A stretch of 46,655 nt of DNA from Roseomonas sp. (GCA_028288745.1 JAQGHX010000094.1:1-46655), one strand, 5' to 3'. Positions 1 through 9,657 are shown, counted from the stretch's first letter. Program-made: numbers and translations. The notes: generated from the sequence alone by a model not told the origin.

Positions 1-2
1 TC

Positions 3-377
3 AGCGATGGCCTCGGCCGCCCTGTGGCGATGCTGCTCCCGGAGGGCCAGATGAGCGATCACAAGGGTGCCGCGCTGATGCTGCCCAGCCTGCCCGAGGC
101 CAAGGAAATGCCCGGCGACCAGGGCTATGACAGCAACCGCTTCCGCCAGGCTCTGACCGCCCGCGGCATCGTGCACTGCATACCCTCCAGCACAAGCCGC
201 AAGCAGCCCATTCCGTATGACAAGGTGCTCTACCGCCAGCGGCACCGCATCGAAAACATGTTCGGCCGCCTCACAGACTGGCGCCGCATCGCCATGCGCT
301 ATGACCGATGCGCACACACCTTCTTCTCCGCCATCTGCCTCGCAGCTACCACGGTCTTCTGGATCAATGTGTCCTGA
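3..377 (+). CDS. IS5-family transposase, C-terminal part (cut by window start)
   Basis: The reading frame is open from base 3 and ends at TGA 375-377, so only the C-terminal ~124 residues are present. They show the end of a DDE transposase of the IS5 type: a G-Y-D-S-N-R segment, then RQRHRIENMFGRLTDWRRIA, which carries the third catalytic residue (E of the R-x-x-I-E block), and a hydrophobic tail ending in F-W. The N-terminal half lies outside the window, so it is unknown whether the gene is complete or split into two frames, as is common in this family. The element seems to end within a few bases of the stop, directly against the diguanylate cyclase gene on the other strand. Family assignment is confident; the subgroup (IS427-like) is a guess. 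Confidence 0.85.
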   Translation, partial: SDGLGRPVAMLLPEGQMSDHKGAALMLPSLPEAKEMPGDQGYDSNRFRQALTARGIVHCIPSSTSRKQPIPYDKVLYRQRHRIENMFGRLTDWRRIAMRYDRCAHTFFSAICLAATTVFWINVS

Positions 378-382
378 GCCTA
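375..382 (+). mobile_element. Probable right end of the IS5-type element and target TA
   Basis: The transposase stop is at 375-377 and is followed by GCC and then TA at 381-382. IS5-family elements end only a few bases past the transposase stop and often duplicate a short TA-containing target. The simplest reading is that the element ends at about base 380 and TA is the target duplication. The left inverted repeat lies outside the window, so the exact boundary is inferred. Confidence 0.4.
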
Positions 383-1651
383 GGCCTGCATCAGCGTGGG
401 TAGGGGCGCCTGTTCCTGTTCCTGGTCATGCAGCGTGACGCAGCAATTGCGGCCGCGCTGCTTCGCCAGATAGAGCAGGCGGTCGACGCGGGCATAAAGT
501 TCCGGCCAGGATTCGCCGGGAAGCCGCGCCACCACGCCGAAGCTGGCGGTGATGCGCCAGCCGATGGGCAGGTCGCCGGGACGGCTCCATTCGATATGGC
601 GCCTGGTCCGTTCGGCCACCTGCAAGGCGGCCTCCCGGTGCTCGTCGGGCAGCATGATGATGAATTCCTCCCCGCCCACACGCGCGAGGATATCGGTGTC
701 GCGCAGGGAATTCCGCAGTAGGGCGCCGAATTCGGCTAGCACCCTGTCGCCGGCGGGATGGCCGAAGGTGTCGTTGATGCTCTTGAAATGATCGATATCG
801 CAGAGGATCAGGCTGACCGGCCGGCGGGCGGCTGGCTTGAAATGGCTGGCCGCCTTCCGCTCGAAGCCACGGCGGTTGAGCAGACGAGTGAGGGGGTCCA
901 TGTCCTGCCCCGCCGTCAGTTCATCCCGCATGTCCAGAATGGCATTGGCCAGCAGGCTGAGCGCCAGCATAGCCCCCGTCAGCCCGACGAAAGGCTGCAG
1001 GGTGATCCAGAAGACCGCATCCACCATGATGGGCAGGTTCGCGGGCACATTCTCCGCCCATGGCGCCAGCATGAGCGTGACGATGATGCGGGGCACGAAA
1101 TGGACCGATAGCAGCACCAGAAGGCATAACAGCACCCGGTCCGCCGGCCTGCCCTGCCGCAGGGCCCATATCTTACAGGTCGTCACCATGAAGATGAAGC
1201 TGAGGGCGGTATTGAGGATGCAGACGCGATAGGCCAGCGAATCCTCAACATAGCCATAATAGTACATGGCGCCGGGGACGAGAATGACGAGGAGGAGCCC
1301 CACCGGGCGGGGGAAGCGCTGCCGTGCCCGCAGCAGGATGCCCTCCGCCAGCGCGAGGCAGCCGGCTGTATAGAAGACGGCGGAGATCACGATGGCGGGC
1401 GCCAGAACCTGCGGCCATCGCGGCAAATGCAGCGCCATGCCCACCGCGTAGAGAAAGAAGCCACAGGCCAGGGCCAGCGAGGACCAGGTGTTGCGGTTGA
1501 GCGTCTGGACCCAGAGGAAGAACGACGAAAACGCCAGCAGGATCAGCGGCGTCACGAAGGCTAGGATGTAACCGGCCTTGGGGGGCATCATGGTGCGGGC
1601 TCTGTATCCATAGCCGGGAAAGCGGCGAACCCACTCTGGGAAGGCAGGCAC
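380..1651 (-). CDS. Membrane-bound diguanylate cyclase (GGDEF)
   Basis: The protein makes cyclic di-GMP from two GTP at the inner membrane. About seven hydrophobic segments fill residues ~25-235, followed by a GGDEF domain at ~250-405. The active-site loop reads GGEEF, and an RxxD inhibitory site (RDTD) lies five residues before it, so both catalysis and product inhibition look intact. The N-terminal part does not match a sensory module I can name (7TM or MASE-like). The first start is GTG at 1651. A tandem ATG at 1591/1588 is an equally likely start, giving ~403 residues that begin just before the first membrane helix. Neither has a strong ribosome site. The stop codon (380-382) falls on the apparent IS junction, so the last residues may have been altered by insertion. 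Confidence 0.9.
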   Translation of the reverse strand: MPAFPEWVRRFPGYGYRARTMMPPKAGYILAFVTPLILLAFSSFFLWVQTLNRNTWSSLALACGFFLYAVGMALHLPRWPQVLAPAIVISAVFYTAGCLALAEGILLRARQRFPRPVGLLLVILVPGAMYYYGYVEDSLAYRVCILNTALSFIFMVTTCKIWALRQGRPADRVLLCLLVLLSVHFVPRIIVTLMLAPWAENVPANLPIMVDAVFWITLQPFVGLTGAMLALSLLANAILDMRDELTAGQDMDPLTRLLNRRGFERKAASHFKPAARRPVSLILCDIDHFKSINDTFGHPAGDRVLAEFGALLRNSLRDTDILARVGGEEFIIMLPDEHREAALQVAERTRRHIEWSRPGDLPIGWRITASFGVVARLPGESWPELYARVDRLLYLAKQRGRNCCVTLHDQEQEQAPLPTLMQA

Positions 1652-1802
1652 GGGCAGTCGTGGATAGCAGAGGTTAAGCTTTCCGGAGCTGACCTTAAAA
1701 TATCCGTGAGCATCCGGAAAGAGTTTAAATTCCGCGATAATCCAGCGATAAAATTACCCGCTGCGGTAGCCGCCGGAGGCGCGGGCACCAGCATCCGGGC
1801 AT

Positions 1803-1834
1803 AAAAAAAGGGAGAGCGCCGGGCGCTCTCCCTT
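1803..1834 (-). terminator. Rho-independent terminator of rpsD
   Basis: A near-perfect GC-rich hairpin (arms 1808-1819 and 1823-1834, 3-nt loop) is followed, reading on the minus strand, by a run of seven T (1803-1809 complemented). It lies 44 bases past the rpsD stop and is a textbook intrinsic terminator. Confidence 0.9.
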
Positions 1835-1877
1835 GATCCATCGCCTCGAAGCCGCGGGGCTCTCGCCCCGCTCAAAC

Positions 1878-2495
1878 TCAGCGCGAGTAGAACTCGACCA
1901 CCAGGTTCGGTTCCATCTGCACCGGGTAGGGCACATCGGACAGCTTGGGCGCGCGCAGGTAGCGGCCCTTCATCTGGCGGTGGTCCACTTCCATGTACTC
2001 GGGCACGTCGCGCTCGCCGGACTGGGCGGCATCGAGCACGCAGACCAGCTGCTTCGACTTCTCCTTGACCTCGATCACGTCATTGTCGCGGACGAGATAG
2101 GAAGGGATGTTGACGCGCTTGCCATTGACCGTGATGTGGCCGTGGTTCACGAACTGGCGGGCGGCGAAGGGGGTCATCGCCAGCTTCAGGCGGTAGATCA
2201 CCGCGTCCAGGCGACGCTCCAGCAGCTCGATCAGGTTCTCGGAGGTGTCGCCCTTACGGCGCACGGCCTCTTCGTAGTACTTGCGGAACTGCTTCTCGCC
2301 GATGTTGCCGTAGTAGCCCTTGAGCTTCTGCTTGGCCATCAGCTGGATGCCGAAGTCGGTCGGCTTCTGCTTGCGGCGCTGGCCGTGCTGGCCGGGGCCG
2401 TATTCACGCTTGTTGACCGGCGACTTCGCGCGGCCCCACAGGTTCACGCCGAGGCGGCGATTGATCTTGTACTTACTTTCCGCGCGCTTGGTCAT
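1878..2495 (-). CDS. rpsD: 30S ribosomal protein S4
   Basis: This is primary 16S rRNA-binding protein S4, which nucleates assembly of the 30S body and is known as a translational repressor in several bacteria. The 205 residues match the usual length. The N-terminus [16 protein letters not shown] is typical of alphaproteobacterial S4. The S4 RNA-binding domain follows at ~95-160 with [12 protein letters not shown] and the G-x-V-x-V-N-G-K-R-V segment (here [16 protein letters not shown]), and the protein ends in VVEFYSR. It starts with ATG and stands alone, not in an r-protein operon, with its own intrinsic terminator downstream. Confidence 0.98.
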   Translation of the reverse strand: MTKRAESKYKINRRLGVNLWGRAKSPVNKREYGPGQHGQRRKQKPTDFGIQLMAKQKLKGYYGNIGEKQFRKYYEEAVRRKGDTSENLIELLERRLDAVIYRLKLAMTPFAARQFVNHGHITVNGKRVNIPSYLVRDNDVIEVKEKSKQLVCVLDAAQSGERDVPEYMEVDHRQMKGRYLRAPKLSDVPYPVQMEPNLVVEFYSR

Positions 2496-2688
2496 GCGGC
2501 GGGCTCCTTATTCTGGTGCGCCCCATCCTTGGTGGAAGGGTGTCGCTGATTGTCCCGGTAGTCCCAAGGCAGGCATGCCAAAGGCGGGGCGCACGACCAG
2601 CGTGCGTCCACGTTCCCGGAAGGAAGCCGGCGTTTACCCGCGCACGCGGCGGCTTGTCAAACCTGCTGCCGCCGCCTACTGCCGATTT

Positions 2689-2901
2689 ATGGTGACACGT
2701 GCGGAACTGCTGGTGCTGGGCCTGACGGCCGGCGTGATGGGCAGCCTGGTCGGCGGGCTGATGCTGGGCATCGGCCTGGGTCTGGTGGTCAATGATGTGC
2801 ATGCGGGGTGGGTGCTGGTGCTGCCGGCCGCCCCGGTCAGCGGCCTGCTGGGCTATTGGCAGGCCCGGCGGCTCGCCAGCCGCTCCGCCCGGCGGGACTG
2901 A
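2689..2901 (+). CDS. Small two-helix membrane protein, unknown function
   Basis: A 70-residue open frame begins ATG-GTG and has very high GC at third codon positions, which supports real coding. It contains two hydrophobic stretches (about residues 7-35 and 41-57) and ends in a basic tail RRLASRSARRD, so the C-terminus probably faces the cytoplasm. A glycine-rich first helix (G-L-x-A-G-V-M-G-S) suggests packing against another helix. No ribosome binding site is obvious before 2689; the frame stays open further upstream only as antisense of rpsD. I do not recognise the family. It sits between divergent rpsD and the 3' end of the ABC exporter gene. Confidence 0.55.
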   Translation: MVTRAELLVLGLTAGVMGSLVGGLMLGIGLGLVVNDVHAGWVLVLPAAPVSGLLGYWQARRLASRSARRD

Positions 2902-2996
2902 AGGAAGGCGGAGGGGGCGCCAGACCACTCTATATATACGAAGGGCGCCGCCCTCGCAGGCAGCGCCCCTCCAAACCCAGGGATGATCCGCCTGTC

Positions 2997-4817
2997 TTAC
3001 GCGGCCATCAGCGCATCGGACTGGCGGCGCACCATGTCCTGGTAGGGGCCGGGGCGGCGCACCAGCAATTCGGGCGAGCCGTCCTGCACTACCTGCCCGG
3101 CATCCATCACAATGATGCGGTCGAAATTCGACAGGGTGGCGAGGCGGTGGGCCACCGCGATCACGGTGCGGCCCCGCATCAGCCCGTCCAGCGCCACCTG
3201 CACCTCGGCTTCGCTCTCGCTGTCCAGCGCGCTGGTGGCTTCGTCCAGCAGCAGGATGGGTGCGTTCTTCAGCAGGGCACGGGCGATCGCCAGCCGCTGG
3301 CGCTGGCCACCGGAGAGCTTGGCGCCACGGTCGCCCACAATGGTATCGAAGCCGTCGGGCAGGGCCTCGATGAACTCGCGGCAGCGGGCGGCCTCGGCGG
3401 CGGCCAGAACTTCGGCATCCGTCGCATCCGGGCGGGCGTAGCGGATATTCTCCAGCACCGTCCGGTGGAACAGCGACACGTCCTGCGGCACCACCGCGAT
3501 CATTTCGGCGAGGCTCTCGCGCGTGGCCACGGAAATATCCTGGCCGTCGATGGTGACGCGGCCTTCCTGCGGGGCGGCGTGACGCTGCAACAGGGTCAGC
3601 AGAGTGGACTTGCCGGCGCCGGAGCGGCCGACGATGCCCACCTTCTGACCCGCCGGGATCTCCAACTGCATGTGGCGCAGGATGGGCGTGCTGCCGGCAG
3701 GGGCGGCGGGGTAGCGGAAGGTGATGTCCTCGAACACCACTTCGCCGCCCTTGGGTGCCAGGATGGCCGCGTTGTCGACATCCGGCATGTCATGCGGCAC
3801 CAGCAGGGCGCCCAGCGCCTCACGCATACGGGCCACGTACTGAGTGAGGTCCACCAGTGCCATCGCCAGGTCGCGGCTGGCATGCAGGATGGTGAAGCCC
3901 AGGGTGCAGACCAGCACGATATCGCCGGTGGTGGCACGGCCGATCTGCCACAGGTGCACGGCCCAGCCCAGCAGGCAGGCGGTCAGCACCGCGGTCGCGG
4001 CGCCATGCACCAGCCGCAGCTTCTCCAGGTAGCGCAGGCTGGCGCGACGGGCGCCGCTCTCGGAATCCAGGGCGCGCGCAAGGCGGTCCGATTCGCGACC
4101 GAAGGCGCCGAAGGCCCGCACCAGGGCGAAATTCTGCACGACATCGACCAATTGGCCGTCCACGGCGGCGGCGCGGCCGGCGAAGTTGTCATGCAGCGCC
4201 TCGCCCTTGCGGCCCAGGAATGCCACGCCGGCGGCCAGCCCGCCGGCAGCCACCACCAGGCAGCCCGCCATGATGGGGTCGACGCTTGCCAGGAAGCCGA
4301 TGGCCAGCACCACGGCCACCGCCGGTGGCACCGTGTGCCAGGTGAAATTCTGCAGCAGGGTGAAGCCCGCGGTGCCGGTGGCGCTGATCCGGCTCGCCAG
4401 CGTCCCGGCCGAGCGATTGGCGAAATAACCCGGCGCATGCCCCGAAAGGTGGCGGAACAACTCGGCCCGCATCGAGGCGGTGGCGCGCGGGAAGCGGTCC
4501 GCGGCGATCCAGCCGCCGATGCGCCAGAGCATGTTATCGGCCGTGATGACACCGGCCAGAATGGCGAAGGCCGTCCACACCGCCGCCGCCGCCACCTGGG
4601 ACGGGTTGCCGGACAGCGTGTCAATCAGGTGCTTGACCGCGTAATTGGCGCCCACCGAGCAGCCGACCGCGCCCAGCACCGCCAGCAGGGTCGCGATGTG
4701 AGAGCCCGCATAGGGGCGCAGGTGCCGGAACAGAAAGGCGACGGGACGGTGCGCATAACGCAGCACGTCGTCCTTGTGGCCCTTGGGCGCGGCGGTGTCG
4801 CTGGTGATGGGGGGCAT
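2997..4817 (-). CDS. ABC exporter, fused permease and ATPase (MsbA-like)
   Basis: A half-transporter of 606 residues expected to work as a homodimer that exports a lipid or drug across the inner membrane. The transmembrane part spans ~30-310. The nucleotide-binding part holds Walker [10 protein letters not shown], a Q-loop in VPQDVSLF, the signature [15 protein letters not shown], Walker [13 protein letters not shown] and the switch His in AVAHRLATL, so the ATPase looks complete. I start it at ATG 4817 because CAGGAGG sits 11 bases upstream and the protein then begins just before the first helix; an open extension to 5048 overlaps the divergent glycosyltransferase gene and is unlikely. Substrate unknown; MsbA-like lipid export is one option. 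Confidence 0.93.
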   Translation of the reverse strand: MPPITSDTAAPKGHKDDVLRYAHRPVAFLFRHLRPYAGSHIATLLAVLGAVGCSVGANYAVKHLIDTLSGNPSQVAAAAVWTAFAILAGVITADNMLWRIGGWIAADRFPRATASMRAELFRHLSGHAPGYFANRSAGTLASRISATGTAGFTLLQNFTWHTVPPAVAVVLAIGFLASVDPIMAGCLVVAAGGLAAGVAFLGRKGEALHDNFAGRAAAVDGQLVDVVQNFALVRAFGAFGRESDRLARALDSESGARRASLRYLEKLRLVHGAATAVLTACLLGWAVHLWQIGRATTGDIVLVCTLGFTILHASRDLAMALVDLTQYVARMREALGALLVPHDMPDVDNAAILAPKGGEVVFEDITFRYPAAPAGSTPILRHMQLEIPAGQKVGIVGRSGAGKSTLLTLLQRHAAPQEGRVTIDGQDISVATRESLAEMIAVVPQDVSLFHRTVLENIRYARPDATDAEVLAAAEAARCREFIEALPDGFDTIVGDRGAKLSGGQRQRLAIARALLKNAPILLLDEATSALDSESEAEVQVALDGLMRGRTVIAVAHRLATLSNFDRIIVMDAGQVVQDGSPELLVRRPGPYQDMVRRQSDALMAA

Positions 4818-4986
4818 AGGGGCCGGGGCCTCCTGTTCGTCACACAAATTCGTGAGGATAGTGCTGCGGTGCGTCGGTAGGCAGGAAACAACCGCATCGC
4901 GTCGAAATCGTGGCGGTGTGTGCCGAATCCAAACCGCATTCTCCGTGCAAGTTGCGACCGAGGCCAAAAGACGGAGAACGGACCAG

Positions 4987-6045
4987 ATGCGTATCGCCCA
5001 GATCGCTCCCCTGACGGAAGCCGTGCCGCCGAAGCTGTATGGCGGCACCGAACGGATCGTTTCCTACCTGACCGAGGGGCTGGTGGAGCTCGGCCATGAG
5101 GTGACGCTCTTCGCCAGCGGCGACTCTGTCACCAGCGGCACGCTGGCGCCGATGAGCGCCAAGGCGCTGCGGCTCGATCCCTCGGTACGCGACCCCAACG
5201 CGCCGCTGGCCCTGATGCTCGAGACGGTCTACCGCCGCCGTCACGAGTTCGACCTGCTGCATTTTCACCTGGACTACCTGCCCTTCTCACTGTTCTCGCG
5301 GCAGAGCACGCCCATCCTGACCACGATGCACGGGCGGCTGGACCTGCCGGAACTGCAGCCGGTCTTCGAGACCTTCCGCGACGTCCCGGTGGTGTCGATC
5401 TCGAACAACCAGCGGCTGCCGCTGCCGCAGGCGAATTACGTGGGCACCATCTACCATGGCCTGCCGGAGCATCTGCTGACCCCGCGCACCGACAGGAAGC
5501 CGGGCTACCTGGCCTTCCTCGGCCGCATCGCGCCCGAGAAGCGCTGTGACCGCGCCATCGAGATCGCCATCGCCACCAACACGCCGATCAAAATCGCCGC
5601 CAAGGTGGACCGGGCGGACGTGGATTACTACGAACAGAAGATCCGCCCGATGATGGCCCACCCGCTGGTGGAATTCATCGGCGAGATCAACGAACAGCAG
5701 AAGCCCGACTTCCTCTCCGGCGCCACCGCCCTGCTGACGCCGATCGACTGGCCCGAGCCCTTCGGCCTCGTGATGATCGAGGCGATGGCCTGCGGCACGC
5801 CGGTGATCGCCTTCCGCCATGGCTCGGTGCCCGAGGTGGTGGATGAGGGCGTGACCGGCTTCGCCGTGGCCGACATGGCCGAGGCCATCGCGGCGGTGGA
5901 CCGCGCCAAGGGCCTGCCCCGCGCTGCCGTGCGCCAGCGTTTCGAGCAGCGCTTCACCGCCCGGCGCATGGCGCAGGATTATGTCGACCTCTACGAGCGG
6001 CTCTCCCACAGCCGGGCGGCCGAGCTGATGGTGGCGGCCGAATAA
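4987..6045 (+). CDS. Glycosyltransferase family 4
   Basis: A 352-residue GT-B glycosyltransferase that should transfer a sugar from a nucleotide donor with retention of configuration. The N-terminal acceptor half contains the glycine-rich loop [11 protein letters not shown] (~residues 15-25). The C-terminal donor half has [17 protein letters not shown] (~175-192) and [20 protein letters not shown] with the E-x7-E pair. The start at 4987 follows a purine-rich GGAGAACGG. The gene is divergent from the ABC exporter, with a 169-bp shared promoter region, and ends in a strong terminator. Acceptor and donor cannot be told from sequence; related proteins occur in trehalose, sucrose and exopolysaccharide contexts, none of which is supported by the neighbours. 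Confidence 0.9.
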   Translation: MRIAQIAPLTEAVPPKLYGGTERIVSYLTEGLVELGHEVTLFASGDSVTSGTLAPMSAKALRLDPSVRDPNAPLALMLETVYRRRHEFDLLHFHLDYLPFSLFSRQSTPILTTMHGRLDLPELQPVFETFRDVPVVSISNNQRLPLPQANYVGTIYHGLPEHLLTPRTDRKPGYLAFLGRIAPEKRCDRAIEIAIATNTPIKIAAKVDRADVDYYEQKIRPMMAHPLVEFIGEINEQQKPDFLSGATALLTPIDWPEPFGLVMIEAMACGTPVIAFRHGSVPEVVDEGVTGFAVADMAEAIAAVDRAKGLPRAAVRQRFEQRFTARRMAQDYVDLYERLSHSRAAELMVAAE

Positions 6046-6084
6046 CCTGCCATCCCGGCCGGGCTGACAGGCCGGGGCAAAGTG

Positions 6085-6118
6085 AAAGGCCCGGATGGCA
6101 CCGCCTCCGGGCCTTTTT
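6085..6118 (+). terminator. Rho-independent terminator after the GT4 gene
   Basis: An 11-bp perfect stem (6085-6095 with 6106-6116) with a 10-nt loop, ending in TTTTT, lies 40 bases after the glycosyltransferase stop. Confidence 0.9.
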
Positions 6119-6218
6119 CATGCGTGCGTGTCAGAGGGCGCGCGGGAAAGACACGCCGGGCCTAGCCCCGCGCCGCCGGGGGTGCGACCTTGCTCCCTTA
6201 CCGCACCGCAGGTTTTTC

Positions 6219-7658
6219 ATGCGCAACGACCCTTTGAACCTTGATGCCCTTTCCGCCCGACTCGAAGAAAAAGGCCCGGCCTACAGCGCCCTGGCCGACA
6301 CGATCTGGGACTTCGGCGAGCTTCGCTTCAACGAGCACCGCTCCGTCGCCGCGCAGATCGAGCGGCTGGAGGCCGAGGGCTTCCGCATCACCCGTGACGT
6401 CGCCGGGCTTTCCACCGCCTTCATGGCCGAGTCGGGCAGCGGCGGGCCCGTCATCGGCTTCCTGGGCGAGTTCGACGCGCTGGCCGGGCTGAGCCAGGAA
6501 GCCGGCAACCCGAGGCAGGCTCCGGTCCGGGCCGGTGCCACCGGCCATGGCTGCGGCCATAACCTGCTGGGCGCGGGTGCCATGCTCGCCGCCGTCACGG
6601 CGCGCGACACCCTGGCCGCCGCGGGCCAGCCCGGCACCATCCGCTATTACGGCTGCCCGGCCGAGGAAGGTGGTTCCGGCAAGACCTTCATGGCCCGGGA
6701 CGGCATCTTCGACGACCTGGACGCGGCCATCTGCTGGCACCCCGGTGTCTTCGCCGGCGTCAATTCCGGCAAGACGCTGGCCAATTTCCAGGTCTACTTC
6801 CGCTTCAAGGGCCGCCCCGCCCATGCCGCCGGAAGCCCGCATCTGGGCCGCAGCGCGCTGGACGCGGTCGAGATCATGAACATGGGCGCCAATTACCTGC
6901 GCGAGCACATGCCGAGCGACGCGCGCCTGCACTACGCCATCACCGATGCCGGCGGCATCTCCCCCAATGTCGTGCAGGCGAATGCGGAGGTGCTCTACCT
7001 CATCCGCTCGCCCAGGGTGGCGCAGGCGGCAACGCTCTTCGCCCGCGTGCGGCGCTGCGCGGAAGGCGCGGCCCACATGACCGAGACGGAACTGACCGTA
7101 GAGATCGACAAGGCCTGCTCCGAGGTCCTGCCCAACACGGTGCTGGAGATGGCGATGCACGAGAACATCCGCCGTCTCGGCCCGCCGCGCTTCGACGACG
7201 CCGATATCGCCTTCGCCGCCGCCATCCGGGAGACGCTCTCGCCCGAGGATATCGAGAGCAGCGTTGAGTTCTTCGGCGCGCCCGCAGAGGCGGCGGACCT
7301 GGCCATGGCCGAGGAGATCCTGCCCTTCGACGGTACGCCACGCTTCATGCCGGGCTCGACCGATGTGGGCGATGTGAGCTGGGTGACGCCGACGGTGCAG
7401 TGCCACGGCGCCAATTATGCCGTCGGCACGCCCTTCCATACCTGGCAGATGGTGGCGCAGGGCAAGAGCCCGGCGGCGCATAAGGGCATGCTGCACGCCG
7501 CCAAGGCGATGGCGGCCACCGGGCTCGATATCATCCGCGACCCGGAACTGCTGGCCCGCGCCAAGGAGGAATTGCGGCGCCGGACCGGCGGCAAGCCCTA
7601 TGCCTGCCCGATCCCGCCCGAGGTGGTGGCACCGCCCCTGCGCCGCGCCACCCGCTGA
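6219..7658 (+). CDS. M20 family amidohydrolase (AbgB-like)
   Basis: A zinc or manganese-dependent amidohydrolase of 479 residues, close to the ~480 of AbgB, the p-aminobenzoyl-glutamate hydrolase subunit B. Metal-binding features are GHGCGHNLLG (~residues 108-117) and PAEEGGSGK (~147-155); a dimerisation segment containing FKGRPAHAAGSPHLGRSALD follows, and a late H-T-W completes the fold. I start at ATG 6219 (MRNDPLNLD); the open frame continues upstream to 6120 but has no family-like sequence there. It is a single gene between two terminator-like hairpins, without an AbgA or AbgT partner here, so the substrate (folate catabolite or another N-acyl amino acid or peptide) is open. Confidence 0.88.
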   Translation: MRNDPLNLDALSARLEEKGPAYSALADTIWDFGELRFNEHRSVAAQIERLEAEGFRITRDVAGLSTAFMAESGSGGPVIGFLGEFDALAGLSQEAGNPRQAPVRAGATGHGCGHNLLGAGAMLAAVTARDTLAAAGQPGTIRYYGCPAEEGGSGKTFMARDGIFDDLDAAICWHPGVFAGVNSGKTLANFQVYFRFKGRPAHAAGSPHLGRSALDAVEIMNMGANYLREHMPSDARLHYAITDAGGISPNVVQANAEVLYLIRSPRVAQAATLFARVRRCAEGAAHMTETELTVEIDKACSEVLPNTVLEMAMHENIRRLGPPRFDDADIAFAAAIRETLSPEDIESSVEFFGAPAEAADLAMAEEILPFDGTPRFMPGSTDVGDVSWVTPTVQCHGANYAVGTPFHTWQMVAQGKSPAAHKGMLHAAKAMAATGLDIIRDPELLARAKEELRRRTGGKPYACPIPPEVVAPPLRRATR

Positions 7659-7680
7659 GGCCGAGGCCTGCGGCGCGGAA

Positions 7681-7710
7681 GGGAAGGGCGCCTGACGCGG
7701 TGCCCTTCCC
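7681..7710. terminator. Hairpin between convergent genes
   Basis: A 9-bp perfect inverted repeat (7681-7689 with 7702-7710) lies between the convergent amidohydrolase gene and the last gene of the chemosensory operon. There is no T-run on either side, so it may stop transcription weakly in both directions or only protect the RNA ends. Confidence 0.5.
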
Positions 7711-7764
7711 GGCGCGCCGGGGCCGTGCCGGCGTCGCCCGGATGCGCCGGCGGCGCGCCCCGCC

Positions 7765-9657
7765 TCAGCGTGGCTGCAGCAGGGCCGCCAGTTGCCGGGC
7801 CAGGTCGGTCTGGCGGAACGGCTTGCGCAGCAGCGGGTAGTCCGGCGAGATATGGGTCGGGTCGGCATAGCCGGTCAGCAGCAGGACCGGCAGGCCAGGC
7901 CACCGTGCCCGTACGTCGCGGGCCAGCTCGGTGCCCGTCATGCCGGGCATGGCGTAATCGGTGACCAGCAGGTCGATCCGCTCGCCCGCTTCCAGCAGGG
8001 CCAGGGCGGTGGTCGCGTTGGCCGCCTCCAGGGTCTGGTGCCCGAGGTCGTTCAGGAAGGTGGTGGTGATGCCGCGCACGCTGGCATCGTCATCCACCAC
8101 CAGCACGCGGGCCGCCGTGGCGGTGGCCGCGTGCTCGCCATCCGCGGACCGCGTCGCCGCCCAGGCGCGTTCCGAACGCGGCAGGTACAATTCCACCAGG
8201 GTGCCCTGGCCCGGCTTGCTGGCCAGGGTGACGGTACCCCCCGACTGCCGCGCCAGCCCATAGACCATGGACAGGCCAAGCCCGGTGCCCTTGCCGATAT
8301 CCTTGGTGGTGAAGAAGGGCTCAAAGGCCTTGGCCATAATATCGGGAGACATGCCGTCCCCCGTATCGGCGACGCCCAGCACCACGTAGTCGCCATGCGC
8401 GAGGTCCGGCACCTCGGCTTCCGCAAGGGTGGCGTTGCGAGTGGACAGGGTAATGACCCCGCCATCCGGCATCGCGTCGCGGCTGTTGATGCACAGGTTC
8501 AGCAGCGCCAGCCCGAATTGCTCCGCGTCGGCGATGGCGGGCCACAGCGCCGGATCCAGCGCATGTTCCACGGTTACGGCATCGCCCAGGCTGCGCGTCA
8601 GCAGCGTGTCCATGTCATGCACCAGCCGGTTCACGTCACAAGGGCGCAGGTGCAGCTCGCGCTTGCGGCTGAAGCTCAGCAGCCGGCGGGTGAGGGAGGA
8701 GCCTCGCTCGGCCGCGGCGATGGCGGTGCGCAGCAGCATGTCCTGCCGCGCGTCGCGGGTGCCGGCATGCAGGATCAGGTCCAGGCTGCCCAGAATAGCG
8801 GTCAGCAGGTTGTTGAAGTCATGCGCCACGCCCCCGGCCATGGTGCCGAGCGCCTGCATCTTCTCCGCCTGGCGCAGCCGTTCCTCCAGCACGCGATGCT
8901 CGGTCAGGTCGTGCTCGATGGTGGCGATATGCGTGGGCTTGCCGGCACGGTCCAGGATGGGCAGGCGCTGGATGCGCAGCCAGCGCGGCTCGGCCTCGCC
9001 GGCGCGCTGCCCGGTGCTGTCGGTGGCCTGGCGGCTGTCCAGCACGGCCTGTTCGGCCAGCACGAGGTCGGCGGCCTCCCCGGGGGGCAGCAGCGTGGCC
9101 TCGCGCTGGCCCAGCAGGCTGTCCACCGTGCCGCCCAGCGCCTGCGCCTTGATGGCATTCAGCCGCACGAAGCGGCCTTCGCGGTCCTTGAAGGACAACG
9201 CATCGCCCGAGGCATCCAGCAGGCCCCGCAGCAGCGCCCGCTCGGTCTCCAGCGCGCGGGCCAGCCGGTGTCGGTCCACCGCGCTGAGCACCATGCTGCG
9301 CAGCGCCTCCGGGTCCCAGGGCTTGGGCGCGTAGAAGGCGATGCGGCCCTTGTTGACCGCGCTGATCACGGCCTCCAGCTCGGCATAGCCGGTCAGCAGC
9401 AGGGCTTCCGCCTGAGTGATCTCGCGCGCCTGGGCCAGGAAGGCGTCGCCCGTCATCCCCGGCATCCGCTGGTCGGAGATGATGACCTCCACCTCCGGCG
9501 CATGGCGCAGGATATCCAGCCCCTCCGCGCCGGAGCGCGCGGCGTGGACGCGGAAGTCGGCCTCGAACAGGTCCTCGAGCGCCGTCAGGATCTCCGGCTC
9601 GTCATCGACGACGAGCAGGGTGCCCCGGCTCCGCTTGCTCTTGGTCGGGTACGTCAT
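7765..9657 (-). CDS. Hybrid sensor histidine kinase (REC-PAS-HisKA-HATPase-REC)
   Basis: A cytosolic 630-residue kinase and the last gene of the chemosensory operon. The N-terminal receiver (~12-130) has an intact acceptor Asp62 in ISDQRMPG. A PAS domain follows (~145-255), then the phospho-acceptor helix with His279 in GGVAHDFNNLL, then the ATPase domain (~375-495) with NLCINSRDAMPDGG and GTGLGLSMVYGL. The C-terminal receiver (~515-630) has Asp567 in VTDYAMPG and the conserved Lys of RKPF. There is no membrane segment, so the input is probably another protein or a ligand of the PAS domain. ATG 9657 lies 14 bases after the previous stop. The operon has no separate CheY, so the C-terminal receiver is a candidate final phosphoryl acceptor (inference). 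Confidence 0.95.
   Translation of the reverse strand: MTYPTKSKRSRGTLLVVDDEPEILTALEDLFEADFRVHAARSGAEGLDILRHAPEVEVIISDQRMPGMTGDAFLAQAREITQAEALLLTGYAELEAVISAVNKGRIAFYAPKPWDPEALRSMVLSAVDRHRLARALETERALLRGLLDASGDALSFKDREGRFVRLNAIKAQALGGTVDSLLGQREATLLPPGEAADLVLAEQAVLDSRQATDSTGQRAGEAEPRWLRIQRLPILDRAGKPTHIATIEHDLTEHRVLEERLRQAEKMQALGTMAGGVAHDFNNLLTAILGSLDLILHAGTRDARQDMLLRTAIAAAERGSSLTRRLLSFSRKRELHLRPCDVNRLVHDMDTLLTRSLGDAVTVEHALDPALWPAIADAEQFGLALLNLCINSRDAMPDGGVITLSTRNATLAEAEVPDLAHGDYVVLGVADTGDGMSPDIMAKAFEPFFTTKDIGKGTGLGLSMVYGLARQSGGTVTLASKPGQGTLVELYLPRSERAWAATRSADGEHAATATAARVLVVDDDASVRGITTTFLNDLGHQTLEAANATTALALLEAGERIDLLVTDYAMPGMTGTELARDVRARWPGLPVLLLTGYADPTHISPDYPLLRKPFRQTDLARQLAALLQPR

Noticed and set aside
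380-1651. The diguanylate cyclase as the WspR-like output of the chemosensory operon
   Set aside because: It has no receiver domain, is membrane-bound, and is separated from the operon by four or more unrelated genes. A functional link through c-di-GMP is possible but not supported by position.
2943-2968. Hairpin downstream of the ABC exporter as terminator
   Set aside because: The outer 6 bp pair well but the inner stem is imperfect and no T-run follows, so I did not list it.
2808-4880. A 690-codon open frame on the plus strand opposite the ABC exporter
   Set aside because: It is antisense of a clear ABC transporter; its translation is rich in Gln, His, Gly and Arg with no domain pattern. 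The same holds for the long frames opposite the kinases, CheA, the receptor, glcB and argD.
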